Source of the DNA: Reyranella sp.
Lineage (GTDB): Bacteria > Pseudomonadota > Alphaproteobacteria > Reyranellales > Reyranellaceae
Direction of reading: 5' to 3'
Length of the DNA stretch: 64,000 bases
Assembly: GCA_029946105.1 (NCBI GenBank)
Contig: JAQSDW010000005.1
Coordinates: 1 to 64,000, forward strand
Shown: piece by piece, positions 15,642 to 23,589 of the stretch
Position numbering within the stretch: position 1 is the first letter of the stretch
Layout of the letters: each line of letters opens with the position of its first letter
Made by a program: the position numbers and the translations under genes
The notes under the pieces: generated by a model
What the model was told of the DNA's origin: nothing
Databases searched by the model: none
The model's input: only the letters and a program-made list of their open reading frames with translations

Positions 15642-16724
15642 TCAGGGGTTGGCGAAAACGGTGAGGGACTGAGGGGCGATCGAGAGTTCGACGGGCTGGT
15701 TCTCGGCCAGTTCGGCGGCAGGCGCGTTGGCCATCATGAGGCCGGTGAGCGGCCCGTGCACAGTGTCGAAGGTGACTTTCAGCATCGGTCCCAACCGATG
15801 AAGGGCCGCGACACGCGCGGCGAACGAGAAGCTGCCAGTGGAAGAGGGCTGCACGGCAATCGCTTCGGGCCGGCAGGCGATTTCGCAGCTTGCGCCAGCG
15901 CGCTCCTTGCCGATCACGGCGGTGAGCGGCAGTCGGAGCCGGCTGCCGCCGATCTCGATCTCGGCCGAGGTAGCATCGAGCGAGACGATGCGGCCCGGCA
16001 GCATGTTGATGTCGCCCACGAAGCGGGCGACGAACGGCGAGGCGGGGCGGCGGTAGATCTCGCCCGGCGTGCCGACCTGTTGCACCCGACCGCCATCCAT
16101 CACCACGATGGTGTCGGAGAGCAGCGTCGCTTCCTCCTGGTCGTGGGTGACGAAGACGAAGGTGGTGGCGAGCTGGCGCTGGATCGATTTCAGCTCGACC
16201 TGGAGTTGGCGGCGAAGCTGCAGGTCGAGCGCGCTCAAGGGTTCGTCGAGCAGCAGGATGGCGGGTTCCAGCACCAGCGACCGCGCCAGCGCCACGCGCT
16301 GCTTCTGGCCGCCGGAGAGCTGGCCGATTCGACGCCGCTCGAAGCCCGCCAGCCCGACCAGGCCCAGGAATCGCGAGACCGGGCCCGCGATGTCGGCGGC
16401 CGGCGTGCCGCGCACTTTGAGCCCGTAGGCGACGTTTTCGAACACGTCGAGATGGGGAAACAGCGCCAGGTTCTGGAACACCATCCCGATCGGCCGCCGC
16501 CGGGGCGGCACGCCCTGCATGGCAGCGCCATCGATGGCGATAGCGCCGCGGCTCGGTTCCAGGAAGCCCGCGATCAGGCGCAGCAGGGTGGTCTTGCCGC
16601 AGCCCGACGGACCCAGAAGCGTGACGAAGCTGCCGCCCTCGATCGCGAGATCGACCTCGTTCAGCACCGTCGTGGTGCCGAACTCCTTGCCGACGCCCGC
16701 GACCGAAATCGAGCCTCGTTTCAA
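15642..16724 (-). CDS. ABC transporter ATP-binding protein (PotA-like)
   Basis: A cytoplasmic ABC ATPase of about 360 residues. Visible are Walker A GPSGCGKTT, the signature LSGGQKQR, Walker B ILLLDEP, the switch His in THDQEE, and a C-terminal TOBE-type regulatory region. The start is uncertain. A TTG at 16724 with a GAGAG site upstream lies 10 bp after the binding-protein stop and gives a normal N-terminus; the ATG at 16778 would overlap that gene by 44 bp. It energises the two permeases at 12525-14186. Two further PotA-like paralogues occur at 19014 and 47243. Confidence 0.9.
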   Translation of the reverse strand: MKRGSISVAGVGKEFGTTTVLNEVDLAIEGGSFVTLLGPSGCGKTTLLRLIAGFLEPSRGAIAIDGAAMQGVPPRRRPIGMVFQNLALFPHLDVFENVAYGLKVRGTPAADIAGPVSRFLGLVGLAGFERRRIGQLSGGQKQRVALARSLVLEPAILLLDEPLSALDLQLRRQLQVELKSIQRQLATTFVFVTHDQEEATLLSDTIVVMDGGRVQQVGTPGEIYRRPASPFVARFVGDINMLPGRIVSLDATSAEIEIGGSRLRLPLTAVIGKERAGASCEIACRPEAIAVQPSSTGSFSFAARVAALHRLGPMLKVTFDTVHGPLTGLMMANAPAAELAENQPVELSIAPQSLTVFANP

Positions 16725-16734
16725 GGCACGTCTC

Positions 16735-17784
16735 TCACTGCTTGACGCCGGACAACAGCTTCTCGGCGCGATTGACACGATCCTCGTTGTGCTCGACCAC
16801 GACCCGCCAATCGGGCGAATAAAGAGTCTGCACGATCTTGTCGTAGGGCTGGCCCAAGGTCTTCTGCAGGTCGTCCGGCAGCTTCACCTTGGAATTCATC
16901 GGCAGCCAGCCGTCGAGCAGGGCGGCGCGAAGCTGCGGCTCGGCGCCGGCGATGTAATTCATCCAGACCAGAGACCTGTCCTGGTTCTTGGCGCCCTTCG
17001 GGATCACCACCACGTAGGGCAGCATCAACGCGCCCTCCTTGGGGATGACGATGTCGACGTTGGCGGCGCCGTGGCGGCGCAGGCTCCAGATGCGCGAGGC
17101 GTAGAACGGCACGGCGGCGACCTCGCCGCGCGTCAGCAGCGTGTTCATGTGGGCGAGCGAAGTGTAGGTCGCCAGCACGTTGGGTACGATCCTCTCGAGC
17201 AGCTTGAAGCCCGGCTCGATGTCCTTCTCGCTGCCGCCCATCGCCCTGGCCATGATCACCGCGTCGTAGGGCGCGAGATAGACCGGCCGCGTGAGCGACA
17301 GCTTGCCCTTCCATTTGGCGTCAGCCAGGCGCTGCCACGAGGCGAAGTCCGCCGCCTTGGCGAGGTCGGTGTTGTAGGCGATGCCGTAGTAGGTGAAGTA
17401 GACCGGCAGGCCGACGTGGCGGCCGGCCTTGTCCTTGGTCAGGAACTTCGGATCGACGTCGGCGATGCCGGGAAGCTGCTTGTCGTCGAAGCTCTCGATC
17501 AGGCCGGCATTGGAAAGCGCGATCGCCTCGAAATAGGTGACGAGGGCGAGATTGTACTGATTGGCGGCCGGCGAGCGGAGCGCGCCCGCGGGGTTTGGCA
17601 CTTCGACCATCTTCACCGAGCCGCCGCCGGCCGGTGCGAACTGCTTGATGAAAGCTTCTCGCCAGGTATTGGCGCCGCCGCCGCCCCACACGGCCATAAC
17701 CAGGTCGCCCTGGGCCACGGCAGGTCCGGCGCCGAGGCCGGCGAACAACGCCGCGCAGGCAAGAGCCTTCAATCGCTTCAGCAT
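16735..17784 (-). CDS. ABC transporter substrate-binding protein, polyamine type (PotD-like)
   Basis: A 349-residue periplasmic binding protein of the PotD/PotF type with a signal peptide ending AVAQ near residue 25. The mature part opens DLVMAVWGGGGANTWREAF, the first strand and glycine loop of the fold. Features such as FTYYGIAYNTD and a predicted WKGKL segment are family-typical. The ATG at 17784 is preferred because GAGGGGA lies upstream, while the in-frame ATG at 17805 has no such site. It is the first gene of the leftward importer operon and diverges from a second binding-protein gene at 17953. Confidence 0.9.
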   Translation of the reverse strand: MLKRLKALACAALFAGLGAGPAVAQGDLVMAVWGGGGANTWREAFIKQFAPAGGGSVKMVEVPNPAGALRSPAANQYNLALVTYFEAIALSNAGLIESFDDKQLPGIADVDPKFLTKDKAGRHVGLPVYFTYYGIAYNTDLAKAADFASWQRLADAKWKGKLSLTRPVYLAPYDAVIMARAMGGSEKDIEPGFKLLERIVPNVLATYTSLAHMNTLLTRGEVAAVPFYASRIWSLRRHGAANVDIVIPKEGALMLPYVVVIPKGAKNQDRSLVWMNYIAGAEPQLRAALLDGWLPMNSKVKLPDDLQKTLGQPYDKIVQTLYSPDWRVVVEHNEDRVNRAEKLLSGVKQ

Positions 17785-17952
17785 TTCGATTCCCCTCGCA
17801 AACACATCCCAGGAAAAAATATGAAGGCCGGTGAGGGCAGCGGAAAATTCATTCGTCCCGGATAGTCATTCCTTGGGGTTATGGGCCCACCGCTGTTGCC
17901 TGCGTCGGAGGCCGCACCTACAGTTCGCCGGGGAATCACGAGAGGGGCTCAT
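17785..17952. promoter_or_regulatory. Divergent upstream region shared by two importer operons
   Basis: These 168 bp separate the start codons of two back-to-back polyamine-type importer operons and must hold both promoters. A relatively A-rich stretch near 17811-17822 stands out from the surrounding GC-rich DNA. I do not see a convincing inverted repeat or a confident -35/-10 pair, so no operator is called. Confidence 0.4.
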
Positions 17953-19017
17953 ATGGACACCAGGAAATTGAACCGACGTCAGGCCGTGTCGCTGCTGGGA
18001 GGCGCTGCAGCGCTCGGTGCTGCGGGTCCCGCTTTCGGCCAAGCCGAACCGGCCAAGCCCGCCCAGATCGTGGTCAATCACTCCGGAGGGTCGATGGGCA
18101 CCGCCATGCGCAAGGCCTTCTTCGCCGGCTTCGAGAAGAAGTACGGCATCCGCGTGGTCGAGACGAGCCCGGCCGATTTCGGCAAGCTGCGCGCCATGGT
18201 CGAGTCCGGCAATGTCGAATGGGACATCACCGAGATCGGCGGCCAGGACGCCATTCGCGCCACCAAGCTGGGGCTGGTCGAGAAGATCGACGGCAAGATC
18301 GTCGATCGCTCGAAGTATCCCGAGAAGGTCCGCACGGACTTCGTCTTCGCCTCGTCGGTCTATACGACGATCATCGGCTACCGCACCGACGTGTTCAAGA
18401 ACGGCACGCAGCCCAAGAGCTGGGCCGACTGGTGGGATGTGAAGAAATTCCCCGGCGCGCGCTCGATGCGCAACCATCCGACCGACAATCTCGAATTCGC
18501 GCTGATCGCCGACGGCGTGCCGATGGACAAGATCTATCCCATCGATTTCGACCGCGCCTTCAAGAAGCTCGACCAGATCAAGCCGGCCGTCACGGTGTGG
18601 TGGTCGACCGGCCAGCAGCCGGCACAGCTCCTGCTCGACAAGGAAGTCGTATTGGCGACCGGCTGGAACGGCCGCTTCTACGACATCATCAAGAAGGGCG
18701 CGCCCGTCGCCATCGAATGGAACGAGGGCGCGCTCAAGCAGGGCAGCTTCGTTATTCCCAAGGGCGCCAAGAATCCCTACTGGGCGAACAAGATGCTGGC
18801 CGAGATGTCGGTGCCGCAGCAGCAGGCGGTCTACGCCACCGAACTCGGCTATCCCGGTCTCAACCTCGAATCGCTGAAGTACGTCGACGACAAGGTGAAA
18901 CCCTATCTGCCGACGCAGTACATCGACAAGCAGTTCTGGATCGACGATGCCTGGTACGCCGAGAACGGCACCAAGGCGATTGAACTATGGAACGCCTGGA
19001 TGCTGAAAAAGGCATGA
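17953..19017 (+). CDS. ABC transporter substrate-binding protein, polyamine type
   Basis: A 354-residue periplasmic binding protein of the PotD-like extracellular solute-binding family. The N-terminus carries an Arg-Arg pair followed by a hydrophobic stretch (NRRQAVSLLGGAAALGAAG), which resembles a Tat export signal, ending near FGQ. The mature fold begins with QIVVNHSGGSMG. Later KTW-like and WNGRFYDIIKKGAP segments match the family. The ATG at 17953 has GAGGGG upstream. It is the first gene of the rightward importer, and its stop overlaps the ATPase start by 4 bp (ATGA). Confidence 0.9.
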   Translation: MDTRKLNRRQAVSLLGGAAALGAAGPAFGQAEPAKPAQIVVNHSGGSMGTAMRKAFFAGFEKKYGIRVVETSPADFGKLRAMVESGNVEWDITEIGGQDAIRATKLGLVEKIDGKIVDRSKYPEKVRTDFVFASSVYTTIIGYRTDVFKNGTQPKSWADWWDVKKFPGARSMRNHPTDNLEFALIADGVPMDKIYPIDFDRAFKKLDQIKPAVTVWWSTGQQPAQLLLDKEVVLATGWNGRFYDIIKKGAPVAIEWNEGALKQGSFVIPKGAKNPYWANKMLAEMSVPQQQAVYATELGYPGLNLESLKYVDDKVKPYLPTQYIDKQFWIDDAWYAENGTKAIELWNAWMLKKA

Positions 19018-20054
19018 AGCAGGAGTCGGCCGAACTCCTGATCGAGGGAGCAGGCAAGCGGTTCGGCGAGGTGGCGGCGCTCGACGGCGTGTCATTGCAG
19101 GTGGCGCGCGGCGAGCTGCTGACCATCCTCGGCCCCAGCGGCTCGGGCAAGACCACGCTTCTGAAGGTCGTGGCCGGCTTCGAGAAGCCCGATACAGGAT
19201 CGGTGAAGATCGACGGTGTCGAGATCACCGCCCTGCCGCCGGCCCGGCGCGACATCGGCATGGTGTTCCAGAACTATGCGCTGTTCCCCCATCTCACGGT
19301 GGAGCGCAACGTGGCGTTCCCGCTGGAGATGCGAAACGTCGCCAAGCCGGAGATCGTGCGTCGGGTGGCCGACGCGCTCGCCCTGGTGGAACTCGCGGGC
19401 TATGGACAGCGCCTGCCGCGCCAGCTTTCGGGCGGCCAGCAGCAGCGCGTGGCGCTTGCCCGCGCCATCGTCTTCAATCCGCGGCTGCTGCTGCTCGACG
19501 AGCCGTTCGGCGCGCTCGACCGCAAGCTGCGCGAGACCATGCAGCTTGAAGTCCGTCGCTTGCAGCGCAGGCTCGGCCTCACCACCATCTTCATCACCCA
19601 CGACCAGGAGGAGGCGCTGGTCCTCTCCGATCGCATCGCCGTGATGAACAAGGGCACAATCCAGCAGATCGCCACGACGACGGAAATCTACGAGCGCCCG
19701 GCCAACGATTTCGTCGCCGACTTCGTGGGCGAGAGCAATATCTTCCATGGCGCAATGAGCGGCCCCGGCACGGTCGCGCTCGAAGGGGGCCGCACACTCC
19801 AGGTGAAGAGCGACAAGCCCGCCGGCGCCAAGGTCGGCGTGCTGATGCGGCCCGAGCGCTTCGCTTCAGGCGGCGCCAACGCGTTCGCCGGCGAGGTGAT
19901 CGAGGCCGTCTATCTCGGCACCTCGTTCAAGCTTCGTCTCGCCTGCGAAGGCGGCCTCGAACTGCTGGTGCGCCAGCCGGCGCGCGGCGCGCTGCCGGCG
20001 CCAGGCACCCGCGTCGCCGTCGGCATCGACCCGGACGCGATCCATGTTTTCTGA
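19014..20054 (+). CDS. ABC transporter ATP-binding protein (PotA-like)
   Basis: A 346-residue ABC ATPase with Walker A GPSGSGKTT, signature LSGGQQQR, Walker B LLLLDEPFGALD, switch THDQEE and a C-terminal TOBE region. The ATG at 19014 overlaps the upstream stop by 4 bp, favouring it over the ATG at 18987, which lies inside the binding-protein gene. It drives the permeases at 20115-21714. The 60-bp gap after it is the largest break inside this operon and is filled by a palindromic element. Confidence 0.92.
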   Translation: MKQESAELLIEGAGKRFGEVAALDGVSLQVARGELLTILGPSGSGKTTLLKVVAGFEKPDTGSVKIDGVEITALPPARRDIGMVFQNYALFPHLTVERNVAFPLEMRNVAKPEIVRRVADALALVELAGYGQRLPRQLSGGQQQRVALARAIVFNPRLLLLDEPFGALDRKLRETMQLEVRRLQRRLGLTTIFITHDQEEALVLSDRIAVMNKGTIQQIATTTEIYERPANDFVADFVGESNIFHGAMSGPGTVALEGGRTLQVKSDKPAGAKVGVLMRPERFASGGANAFAGEVIEAVYLGTSFKLRLACEGGLELLVRQPARGALPAPGTRVAVGIDPDAIHVF

Positions 20055-20060
20055 GTCTTC

Positions 20061-20113
20061 CGGACCGCGAGCCTCCGGCTCGCTCATGAGGCGCGCGGTC
20101 CGCGCGCGGTCCG
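20061..20113. repeat. Palindromic element inside the importer operon
   Basis: The spacer between the ATPase and first permease holds an inner hairpin, GCGAGCC-TCC-GGCTCGC (20067-20083), and an outer pair, CGGACCGCG (20061-20069) with CGCGGTCCG (20094-20102). The 11-base unit GCGCGCGGTCC is then tandemly repeated at 20091-20101 and 20102-20112, directly before the permease ATG at 20115. It resembles short interspersed palindromic repeats that can stabilise or pause polycistronic mRNA. No run of T follows, so it is not a typical terminator. Confidence 0.6.
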
Positions 20114-20114
20114 C

Positions 20115-20924
20115 ATGACGGCCCGGGGGTTCTGGCCCGCCCTGCCGGCGCTTCTGCTGCTGTTCATCTTCTTCCTGTTTCCCGTCGTGCGCATGCTGGG
20201 CTTCAGTCTCGAGGGCGGCAGCCTCGACTGGTACGCCAAGGCGCTGGGCGAGGGGCTCTATCTCCGCGTCTTCTGGAACACTTTCGAGATCGCGCTGCTG
20301 GTCACCTTCTTCTGCCTGATCCTGGGCTATCCGCTGGGCTTCCTGATGGCGACCACGACGCCCCTGTGGGCCACGGTCGGCTTCATCTTCGTGTTGCTGC
20401 CGCTGTGGACCTCGGTGCTGGTGCGCACCTATGCCTGGATGGTGTTGCTGGGGCGGAACGGCGTGTTCAACCGGCTGCTGATCGATTCAGGCGTCACCGA
20501 AGATCCGCTGCCGCTCCTGCATAATTTCACCGGCGTGATGATCGGCATGGTGCATGTCCTGCTACCCTACATGGTGCTGCCGGTCTATGGCGCTGTCCGC
20601 CGGCTCGATCCCGCCATCGTCGCCGCGGCCGAGGGGCTGGGAGCATCGACCTGGCGCATCTTCTGGCGCATCTACCTGCCGCTGACGCTGAACGGCATCT
20701 TCGCCGGCGCCGTCATCGTCTTCGTGCTGTCGCTGGGCTTCTACATCACGCCGGCGCTGCTAGGCGGTGGCCGCGTCATCATGATCGCGGTGCTGATCGA
20801 GCAGCAGGTGCGCGAGACGCTGAACTGGCCGTTTGCCGCCGCACTTTCGGCGGTGCTGCTGGCTGCCACCTTCGCGGTCTACTCGCTCGCCCAGCGCTTC
20901 ACCCGCCCCCAGGAAGCGACATGA
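20115..20924 (+). CDS. ABC transporter permease, polyamine type (PotB-like)
   Basis: A 269-residue permease with about six membrane helices. A coupling loop AAAEGLGASTWRIFWRIYLP is evident, as is the PotB-type segment TYAWMVLLGRNGVFN. The ATG at 20115 lies immediately after a palindromic GC element and has no good ribosome site, so initiation may depend on folding of that element or on coupling. It pairs with the next permease, 10 bp downstream. Confidence 0.9.
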   Translation: MTARGFWPALPALLLLFIFFLFPVVRMLGFSLEGGSLDWYAKALGEGLYLRVFWNTFEIALLVTFFCLILGYPLGFLMATTTPLWATVGFIFVLLPLWTSVLVRTYAWMVLLGRNGVFNRLLIDSGVTEDPLPLLHNFTGVMIGMVHVLLPYMVLPVYGAVRRLDPAIVAAAEGLGASTWRIFWRIYLPLTLNGIFAGAVIVFVLSLGFYITPALLGGGRVIMIAVLIEQQVRETLNWPFAAALSAVLLAATFAVYSLAQRFTRPQEAT

Positions 20925-20934
20925 GGGCCGCCAC

Positions 20935-21714
20935 ATGAGCCGGCGCGTCCTCGTCGTGGCCTGCGGCCTCATCTACCTGTTCCTGATGCTGCCGATCCTG
21001 GTGGTGTTTCCGATTTCACTTAGCTCAGCGCCTTACATGCAATTCCCGCCGCCGGGCCTTTCCTGGCAGTGGTACGAGCGCTACCTCGACGATCCGCAAT
21101 GGATCGAGGCCACCTGGCGCTCCTTATATATAGGTACGGCGACGGCCTGCCTGGCGCTCGGACTGGGCGTGCCACTGGCCTTCAGCCTGGTGCGGGGAAA
21201 ATTCCTCGGCCGCGGCTTCGTCGAGCGGCTGGCGCTGGCGCCGGTCATCGTGCCCACCATCATCCTGTCGGTGGCGGTCTACGGCATCTTTGCCAAGCTG
21301 AAGCTGATCGGGGCCTGGTACGGGCTGGTGGTGGCCCACACCGTGCTGGCGCTGCCATTCGTGGTGCTGGTGATGGTGGCGGGCCTGCGCGATTTCGACC
21401 GCGGGCTCGAACATGCGGCCGAGGGGCTGGGCGCCTCGCGCTGGAGGACGCTGACGCGGATCACGCTGCCGCTGCTGCGGCCAAGCCTTGTATCGGCCGG
21501 GCTGCTCGCCTTCATCTCGTCGTTCGACGAGGTCGTGGTCGCGCTGTTCCTGGCCGGCGCCAACATGACGCTGCCCAAGAAGATGTTCGACAACATCCTG
21601 ATGGAAATCGATCCGACCATCGCCGCAGTGTCGGTGATGCAGATCCTGCTGGTGTCGCTGGTGCTGGTCCTGATCGGCCGCTTCGGCCGCGGCCTCAGCG
21701 GTAGTGCGCGTTAG
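20935..21714 (+). CDS. ABC transporter permease, polyamine type (PotC-like)
   Basis: A 259-residue permease of the PotC/PotI branch with about six helices. The coupling loop HAAEGLGASRWRTLTRITLP and the segment FISSFDEVVVALFLAG are characteristic. The ATG at 20935 follows GAGGG and is preferred over an upstream in-frame ATG inside the previous gene. The next gene, an FAD oxidase, begins 9 bp after its stop behind a GGAGGG site, so importer and oxidase are one operon. Confidence 0.92.
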   Translation: MSRRVLVVACGLIYLFLMLPILVVFPISLSSAPYMQFPPPGLSWQWYERYLDDPQWIEATWRSLYIGTATACLALGLGVPLAFSLVRGKFLGRGFVERLALAPVIVPTIILSVAVYGIFAKLKLIGAWYGLVVAHTVLALPFVVLVMVAGLRDFDRGLEHAAEGLGASRWRTLTRITLPLLRPSLVSAGLLAFISSFDEVVVALFLAGANMTLPKKMFDNILMEIDPTIAAVSVMQILLVSLVLVLIGRFGRGLSGSAR

Positions 21715-21723
21715 GAGGGCGTG

Positions 21724-23058
21724 ATGGTCGACAGCATCTTTCACAAGGACTTCAAGGCGATGCCGTGGTGGTGGGAGTGGTGGCATCCCACGAACGAGCT
21801 GAGCCAGGATCCGCCGCTCAAGACCGACGTGCTGGTCGTGGGCGCGGGCTACGGCGGCCTGTCGACCGGCCTCGAGCTGGCGCGCTCGGGCATCGACGTG
21901 ACGGTGCTGGAACGTGGCGACTTCGGCGTCGGCGCCTCGACACGCAATGGCGGCGGCGTCAGCGGCGGCACGACCATGGGCAAGGGATTTTCCGGCAAGG
22001 GCGTCGGCGGCGATGCCGAGGCCTGGAAAGCGGTGATGGCGCGGATGCTGGCCGACGCCGCCGATTCGCTCGCCCAGGTCGAGACCGTGATCCAGCGCGA
22101 AGGCATCGAATGCCATTGGCGCATGAACGGCCGCTTCAGCGGCGCCTACACGCCGCGCCACTACGCCGAGCAGCAGGCGAAGGTCGCGACCTACAACGAG
22201 AAGGCCGCACTTGGTACCTACATGGTGCCGCGCGAGCAGCAGCGCGACGAGATCGCCTCGGACTATTATTACGGCGGCATGGTCGTGGAGCGCACCGGCC
22301 AGCTCCATCCCGCGATGTATTACGGCGGACTTCTCAAGGCCGCGCACCGCGCCGGGGCGAAACTCTGCGCCAACTGCGATGCCGAGAAGATCGAGCGCAG
22401 GGCCGGCGGGGGCTTCCGCGTGCTCACCAGCAAGGGCCCGATCGAGGCGCGCGAGCTGGTGATCGCGACCAACGGCTACACGACCGAACTTACGCCCACG
22501 CTGCGTCGCAAGCTGGTGCCGGTGGCCAGCCACATCATCGCCACCGAGGAACTGCCCGAGGATCTGGTTAAAAGCCTGATCCCGAAGAACCGCGTCGTCA
22601 GCGATACCAAGCGCGTGCTCTGCTACTATCGCCAGTCGCCCGACAACAAGCGCGTGATCTTCGGCGGCCGTGCCCGGTTCACTCAGGTCTCGCCCGAGGT
22701 CAGCGCGCCGGTGCTGCACGGCTACATGCTGGAGCGCTGGCCGCAGCTCAGGGGCACCAAGGTGACGCACGCCTGGACCGGCAACGTGGCCTTCGCCTTC
22801 GACTTCCTGCCGCACATGGGCCAGGAGCAGGGCATGCACTACCTGATGGCCTGCAACGGCTCGGGCGTGGCGATGATGTCATACCTCGGCTACCAGACGG
22901 CGAAGAAGATCGCCGGCGGCTCGAACGCCCCGATCAACGCCTTCGACGGCCAGGCCTTTCCGACGGTGCCGTTCTACAACGGCAATCCCGAGTGGATCCT
23001 GCCCTTCGTCGGGGCCTGGTACCGGACGCGCGACTGGTGGGACCGGACGACCGCATAG
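21724..23058 (+). CDS. FAD-dependent oxidoreductase (DAO family, amine-oxidase-like)
   Basis: A 444-residue flavoprotein, paralogous to the one at 10174-11511. It has the FAD motif DVLVVGAGYGGL, the subfamily loop FGVGASTRNGGG, GGRARFTQVS, and an aromatic N-terminus with WWWEWW. This architecture is that of the gamma-glutamylputrescine oxidase group, which oxidises amines to aldehydes with release of ammonia and hydrogen peroxide. It is the last gene of a complete polyamine-type importer operon, making oxidation of the imported amine the natural role. ATG at 21724 has GGAGGG upstream; a GTG lies at 21721. Confidence 0.9.
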   Translation: MVDSIFHKDFKAMPWWWEWWHPTNELSQDPPLKTDVLVVGAGYGGLSTGLELARSGIDVTVLERGDFGVGASTRNGGGVSGGTTMGKGFSGKGVGGDAEAWKAVMARMLADAADSLAQVETVIQREGIECHWRMNGRFSGAYTPRHYAEQQAKVATYNEKAALGTYMVPREQQRDEIASDYYYGGMVVERTGQLHPAMYYGGLLKAAHRAGAKLCANCDAEKIERRAGGGFRVLTSKGPIEARELVIATNGYTTELTPTLRRKLVPVASHIIATEELPEDLVKSLIPKNRVVSDTKRVLCYYRQSPDNKRVIFGGRARFTQVSPEVSAPVLHGYMLERWPQLRGTKVTHAWTGNVAFAFDFLPHMGQEQGMHYLMACNGSGVAMMSYLGYQTAKKIAGGSNAPINAFDGQAFPTVPFYNGNPEWILPFVGAWYRTRDWWDRTTA

Positions 23059-23072
23059 TCGGGGGACGAACG

Positions 23073-23527
23073 ATGGAGCAGGACCCGCCGGCCCTTGGCA
23101 AATCGCCACTTCAAGGAATCGGCGGCTGGTTGCTGGCGCTCGCGATCCTGCAGTGCTTCTTCCTCTTTTTCGAGGGAATCGCGCTGCTTAAGTTCGGCTG
23201 GCAGTTCTTCGTCGCTTGGGAGGGTGTGCCGCAGTCGGTGGCGCGGCCCGTGCTTGGTGCCTTGATCATCATGCACGGCCCTTTGCTTGGCTTTGCGATC
23301 TACGCAACCTTCCTTCTGTCCGAAAGACGCGCCCGCTTCGTGAAGATCTTCAGCGTTCAACTCGCCCTGCCTTCCTACCGCTCGGCGAGATTGTCTTGGC
23401 TGCGATGGCTGTCGGAGCAACCAGCTGGCAAGTGGGCGTAAGGTTCGTCATCCACATCCTCATTGCCTTAGGGTTACAGCGCTACCTTGAAAGGTCCGTG
23501 CGTGTGCGCAACACGTTTGTCCGCTAG
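23073..23527 (+). pseudogene. DUF2569-like membrane protein, frameshifted
   Basis: Reading from the ATG at 23073 gives LQGIGGWLLALAILQ, the typical opening of DUF2569 four-helix membrane proteins, and the frame runs on to a stop at 23441. The family's C-terminus, however, is in another frame: a hydrophobic stretch followed by LERSVRVRNTFVR, ending at 23527. The switch falls near 23370, where losing one base or slipping back one would restore a continuous fourth helix. No slippery heptamer is evident there, so a disabled gene or a sequencing error is likelier than programmed frameshifting. If not repaired, a truncated 122-residue product is made. Confidence 0.65.
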
Positions 23528-23589
23528 GCGGCGAGGCAATCCATAAGGTAGGGTAGGCTCGGAGCCTGCTCTTGTTCCGGAATGTTGCA

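Noticed and set aside
12525-23058. Calling this block a mobile island
   Set aside because: No integrase, transposase, tRNA boundary or terminal repeats are visible, and codon usage looks like the rest of the window.
23340-23441. Programmed -1 frameshifting in the DUF2569-like gene
   Set aside because: The geometry would fit, but no slippery heptamer or downstream pseudoknot is visible near the switch.
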